DNA of 23,437 bases from JALZHR01 sp036389695. Its GTDB lineage: Bacteria > Acidobacteriota > Blastocatellia > Pyrinomonadales > Pyrinomonadaceae. The DNA lies in the NCBI GenBank assembly GCA_036389695.1, contig DASVWG010000142.1, positions 1 to 23,437 of the forward strand, written 5' to 3'. The notes under the pieces are model-generated. The model searched no databases, was not told the DNA's origin, and was given only the letters and a program-made list of their open reading frames with translations. Each line of letters opens with the position of its first letter. The stretch's first letter is position 1. Made by a program: the position numbers and the translations under genes. Positions 21,501 through 23,437 of this stretch are shown piece after piece.

Positions 21501-22283
21501 TTACGAAACGTGCGTCAGGCGCAGGCGCTCGATTTTATTGGCTTTGCCGGTTTCCTCGTCAATCTCGACGACCAGCGCGCAAATCCAGACGTCGTCCGTC
21601 GAATGTTCCGCCCGGCGCGCGGGAACGGTCATAAAACGCTGGATGACGTGTTCTTTGTTCATTCCGATGCAGCCCGCGTAGCTGCCGGTCATGCCGACGT
21701 CGGTGATGTATGCGGTGCCGTGGTCGAGGATTCTTTCGTCGGCGGTCTGGACGTGTGTGTGCGAGCCGTAGACGACCGAGACGCGTCCGTCCAAAAACCA
21801 GCCCATCGCGTATTTTTCCGAAGTCGCTTCGCAGTGCATATCGACGATGCGGATTTTGACGTCTTCCGGAATCGCCTTGACGCATTCGTCAGCCGTACGA
21901 AAAGGCTCGTCGACGGGCGGCATAAAAACTCTGCCCAAAAGATTTAAAACGGCGATGCGATGCCCGCGCACTTCGCCGATAAAAAGACCTTTGCCGGGCG
22001 TCGAGGCGGGATAATTTGCCGGTCGCAGCAGGCGCGGATTTTTTCTGATGTAGGGAATTATTTCCTGTTTGTCGAAGATGTGATTGCCGGAAGTCATCAC
22101 GTCGATGCCCGCTTTGAAAAGCTCTTCGGCAATCGCCGGCGTGATGGAAAAGCCGCCCGCGACGTTTTCGGCGTTCATCAAAGCGATGTCGATTTTGTAT
22201 TGCTCGCGCAAATCCCGGATGCGCTCCAGAACGGCGCGGCGACCGGGACGGGCGACAACATCGGCGAGAATCAAAACGTTCAT
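21501..22283 (-). CDS. ymdB: YmdB-type metallophosphoesterase (TIGR00282 family)
   Basis: 260 residues, full length. The metal ligands and motifs are all seen: Asp8 in NVLILADVVARPGR, MNAENVAGG (NAEN), TSGNHIFDKQEI (GNH), RIVDMHCEATSEKYAMGWFL and VYGSHTHVQTADERIL. The ending TDVGMTGSYAGCIGM is typical of the family. In Bacillus this enzyme hydrolyses 2',3'-cyclic nucleotides and controls biofilm/motility genes; the enzyme is cytoplasmic with a two-metal center. The first residues have no obvious ribosome binding site: array H4 ends just 9 bp upstream. The gene follows zapA and the 6S RNA candidate on the same strand, so it may be expressed by read-through or from a promoter inside that region. 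Confidence 0.93.
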   Translation of the reverse strand: MNVLILADVVARPGRRAVLERIRDLREQYKIDIALMNAENVAGGFSITPAIAEELFKAGIDVMTSGNHIFDKQEIIPYIRKNPRLLRPANYPASTPGKGLFIGEVRGHRIAVLNLLGRVFMPPVDEPFRTADECVKAIPEDVKIRIVDMHCEATSEKYAMGWFLDGRVSVVYGSHTHVQTADERILDHGTAYITDVGMTGSYAGCIGMNKEHVIQRFMTVPARRAEHSTDDVWICALVVEIDEETGKANKIERLRLTHVS

Positions 22284-22292
22284 AATAAAAAA

Positions 22293-22366
22293 TCGTAAAC
22301 CGTAAATCGTGAATCGTGAATAGAAACTATCAAATCTATTTACGATTTACCATTTACGATTTACGA
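22293..22366. repeat. inverted heptamer array H4 (unit TCGTAAA)
   Basis: The left arm 22293-22324 has four 7-nt units (TCGTAAA, CCGTAAA, TCGTGAA, TCGTGAA) plus TAGA. The right arm 22335-22366 is TCTA plus four units (TTTACGA, TTTACCA, TTTACGA, TTTACGA). Pairing runs over 32 bp with few mismatches, mostly G-T compatible; the loop is 10 nt. It lies between the 3' end of the 6S RNA candidate and the start of ymdB. Confidence 0.85.
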
Positions 22367-22370
22367 AATA

Positions 22371-22599
22371 AAGCGAAAGAGAACCGCTCCAGCCGTGTAA
22401 ACGCTTGAATTGAACCTGTTTCTCAACAGGTGGGCGACCTATGATGTTTCCGCTCGCGGAAGCATCTAAGCCGAGTTCTCCGGCAAGTCTTTTACGTTGA
22501 AAGATTGCACTGAAAACGGCATCGGTCTCCCAAAGATTCAAATGTTGGCTCAATTATCATTGCGTTTTTTCACGCACTTTGCAGTAGGTTCTTTCGCCT
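22371..22599 (-). ncRNA. ssrS: probable 6S RNA
   Basis: A roughly 229-nt non-coding interval directly downstream of zapA on the same strand; the zapA-6S linkage is widely conserved. The ends pair: GCGAAAGAACC (22597-22587) with GGTTCTCTTTCGC (22385-22373). In the middle are TTGAGCCAACATTT, like the CTGAGCCGATATTT of E. coli 6S; hairpins GCCGGAGAACTCGGC and GATGcTTCCG/CGGAAaCATC around an upper stem; and CCACCTGTTGAGAAACAGG near the 3' side, like the 3' hairpin of 6S. 6S RNA mimics an open promoter and sequesters the housekeeping RNA polymerase in stationary phase. A short open frame across the region (22347-22553) has no recognisable product. No model search could be run. Confidence 0.75.
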
Positions 22600-22605
22600 G
22601 AAAAG

Positions 22606-22611
22606 ATTGTA
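22606..22611 (-). promoter_or_regulatory. -10 box of the 6S RNA promoter
   Basis: TACAAT (22611-22606), preceded by TGC (extended-type), stands 6-7 nt before the expected 6S RNA 5' end at about 22599. The -35 would fall near 22630, at the left arm of array H5, with only a weak match (ATTTAC-like). Confidence 0.5.
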
Positions 22612-22623
22612 GCATAAACAGGT

Positions 22624-22688
22624 GAATAGTAAATAGTAAATCGTGAATAGAAAAATAAAATCTATTCACGATTTACTATTTACTATTC
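22624..22688. repeat. inverted heptamer array H5 (unit AAATAGT)
   Basis: The arms 22624-22651 and 22661-22688 pair perfectly over 28 bp around a 9-nt A-rich loop. Units are GAATAGT, AAATAGT, AAATCGT and GAATAGA, each 7 nt. It starts 5 bp after the zapA stop codon (22694) and reaches to just before the 6S promoter, so it could end the zapA transcript. Confidence 0.9.
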
Positions 22689-22693
22689 GCTTG

Positions 22694-23044
22694 TTATTGT
22701 TCCATCTCGAATTCCTGCGGCGCGGCGTCGCGCTGTTTCAGGACGCGGTCGAGCATTTCGGCGCATTCGGCGCTGCGCGAGGCGAGCTGCGCGTCGGTTT
22801 GTTCCTGCGCGCGCTTGAGCTGGTGAAATTCGTCGGCGATGTGCAGCGCGGCGAGGATGGCGACCTTCAAGCTGTCAACCGTCAAAGTGCCCGAAGAAAT
22901 CTCGCGCATTTTGCCGTCCACGTATTCCGCCAGACGCATAATATATTCGTTGTCGCCGTCCGAGCGAATGTTGTAAGTTTGGTTGTAAATCTCGACCCGA
23001 ATCGACTGCGCCGCCTGTTCGCTTTTACTTTTGTTTCCAATCAT
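22694..23044 (-). CDS. zapA: cell division protein ZapA
   Basis: 116 residues from the ATG at 23044; a TTG at 23050 is possible. Residues about 16-90 hold the ZapA signature: SIRVEIYNQTYNIRSDGDNE, YIMRLAEYVDGKMREISSGT, LTVDSLKVAILAALHIADEF, followed by a coiled-coil QLKRAQEQTDAQLASRSAEC. ZapA binds FtsZ polymers in the cytoplasm and bundles them, stabilising the Z ring. It starts 11 bp after the stop of the ZapB-like gene, so the two form an operon. A 6S RNA candidate follows, as in many bacteria. The C-terminal tail DRVLKQRDAAPQEFEMEQ is longer than usual and looks disordered. Confidence 0.93.
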   Translation of the reverse strand: MIGNKSKSEQAAQSIRVEIYNQTYNIRSDGDNEYIMRLAEYVDGKMREISSGTLTVDSLKVAILAALHIADEFHQLKRAQEQTDAQLASRSAECAEMLDRVLKQRDAAPQEFEMEQ

Positions 23045-23055
23045 ATGCAAAATCT

Positions 23056-23337
23056 CTAGCGCTGTAAGACCTCGGAGACTTCCGGCTCGATGACCGTGAT
23101 GGCATCGAGCATCGCCTCGATTTTCAGCTGAATCGCATCGCGCTCGCTCATCAAGCGCTCGATTTTTTCCTCAAGCCGCGTTTTTTCTTCCAAAAGGCTG
23201 CTGACTTCGTGGCGCAGGCTGTTTGTCTCGCGTTCGAGTTTTTCCTTTTCCTCACGCATCCGTTTGGCAAATTCGATGGTGAGATAAATTTTGTCTTCAA
23301 GATGCGAAAATTTTTCCATTCCGGCTTGACCGTTCAT
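23056..23337 (-). CDS. ZapB-like coiled-coil cell division protein
   Basis: 93 residues from the ATG at 23337, chosen because GGAG lies 6-7 nt upstream; a GTG at 23349 is in frame. Nearly all of the protein is one coiled coil: HLEDKIYLTIEFAKRMREEK, SLRHEVSSLLEEKTRLEEKI and DAIQLKIEAMLDAITVIEPE. In size and pattern it matches the small coiled-coil partners of ZapA, often called ZapB or 'cell division protein' in such operons; true homology to E. coli ZapB is not shown. Directly upstream of zapA with an 11-bp gap, it is probably part of the Z-ring-associated scaffold. A promoter upstream is present (23369-23398). Confidence 0.8.
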   Translation of the reverse strand: MNGQAGMEKFSHLEDKIYLTIEFAKRMREEKEKLERETNSLRHEVSSLLEEKTRLEEKIERLMSERDAIQLKIEAMLDAITVIEPEVSEVLQR

Positions 23338-23368
23338 TCTTTTCTCCACAAAAAGGTTTGTGAAACTG

Positions 23369-23398
23369 ATTATGTTCTACAAAGCGCGAAAACTTCAA
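23369..23398 (-). promoter_or_regulatory. candidate promoter of the zapB-like/zapA operon
   Basis: On the minus strand TTGAAG (23398-23393) and CATAAT (23374-23369) are separated by 18 bp, a fair match to a housekeeping promoter. The start of transcription would be near 23362, giving a roughly 25-nt leader before the ATG at 23337, which fits GGAG as ribosome binding site. Confidence 0.5.
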
Positions 23399-23437
23399 GT
23401 GTTTTCTTAAGTTTTTAGAAAATATTTAATCTAAAGC

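Noticed and set aside
22347..22553. 68-codon minus-strand open frame
   Set aside because: It lies inside the 6S RNA candidate and array H4, has no ribosome binding site, and its product resembles no protein.

Overview
The window looks like a chromosomal segment of an Acidobacteriota-type bacterium, probably class Blastocatellia. This is inferred from gene style (secreted VWA protein, LITAF-like zinc-ribbon protein, many lipid-exported small proteins, moderately GC-rich backbone) and not from a marker gene. Two regions differ sharply in base composition: positions 1 to about 7,700 are AT-rich, and the rest is clearly richer in GC.

Region 1 (1-7702) is most of an integrated mobile element. Reading leftwards from its right end it holds a tyrosine integrase, an unknown 395-aa protein, an excisionase-like HTH protein, a toprim primase-helicase, a DUF6788 protein and an unknown 368-aa protein, all on the minus strand. 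Several overlap by ATGA. The right end is a 3' fragment of a tRNA, probably tRNA-Val(CAC), followed by that tRNA's terminator. The left end is not in the window; a partial secreted protein at 1-531 may be cargo or host. The element carries several structured intergenic stretches, including three tandem hairpins with a 40-bp period whose stems differ by compensating changes. The primase reading frame has an A AAA AAG slippery heptamer, and the -1 frame after it encodes a plausible C-terminal zinc ribbon.

Region 2 (7703-14000) is an accessory backbone: a secreted amidohydrolase with an NTF2-like domain inserted in it, a rifampin ADP-ribosyltransferase (Arr) with an N-terminal helical-repeat extension, a PAS hybrid histidine kinase, a DUF3592 membrane protein, a secreted double-Tudor-like protein and a small Pro/Lys-rich secreted peptide.

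Region 3 (14100-21450) holds a large secreted beta-propeller protein in a run with a small secreted protein, a GNAT acetyltransferase and another secreted protein. It is followed by a zinc-ribbon/LITAF-like protein, a VWA protein, a membrane coiled-coil protein and a PIN-domain toxin-antitoxin pair.

Region 4 (21500-23437) is a conserved-looking housekeeping block on the minus strand: a ZapB-like coiled-coil protein, zapA, a probable 6S RNA and a ymdB-type phosphodiesterase.

The most striking unexplained signal is a set of five long intergenic hairpins (14117-14172, 18071-18130, 18777-18836, 22293-22366, 22624-22688). Each is built from a different short, mostly 7-nt tandem repeat arranged as an inverted pair. 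Four sit at gene ends, and two bracket the 6S RNA candidate.
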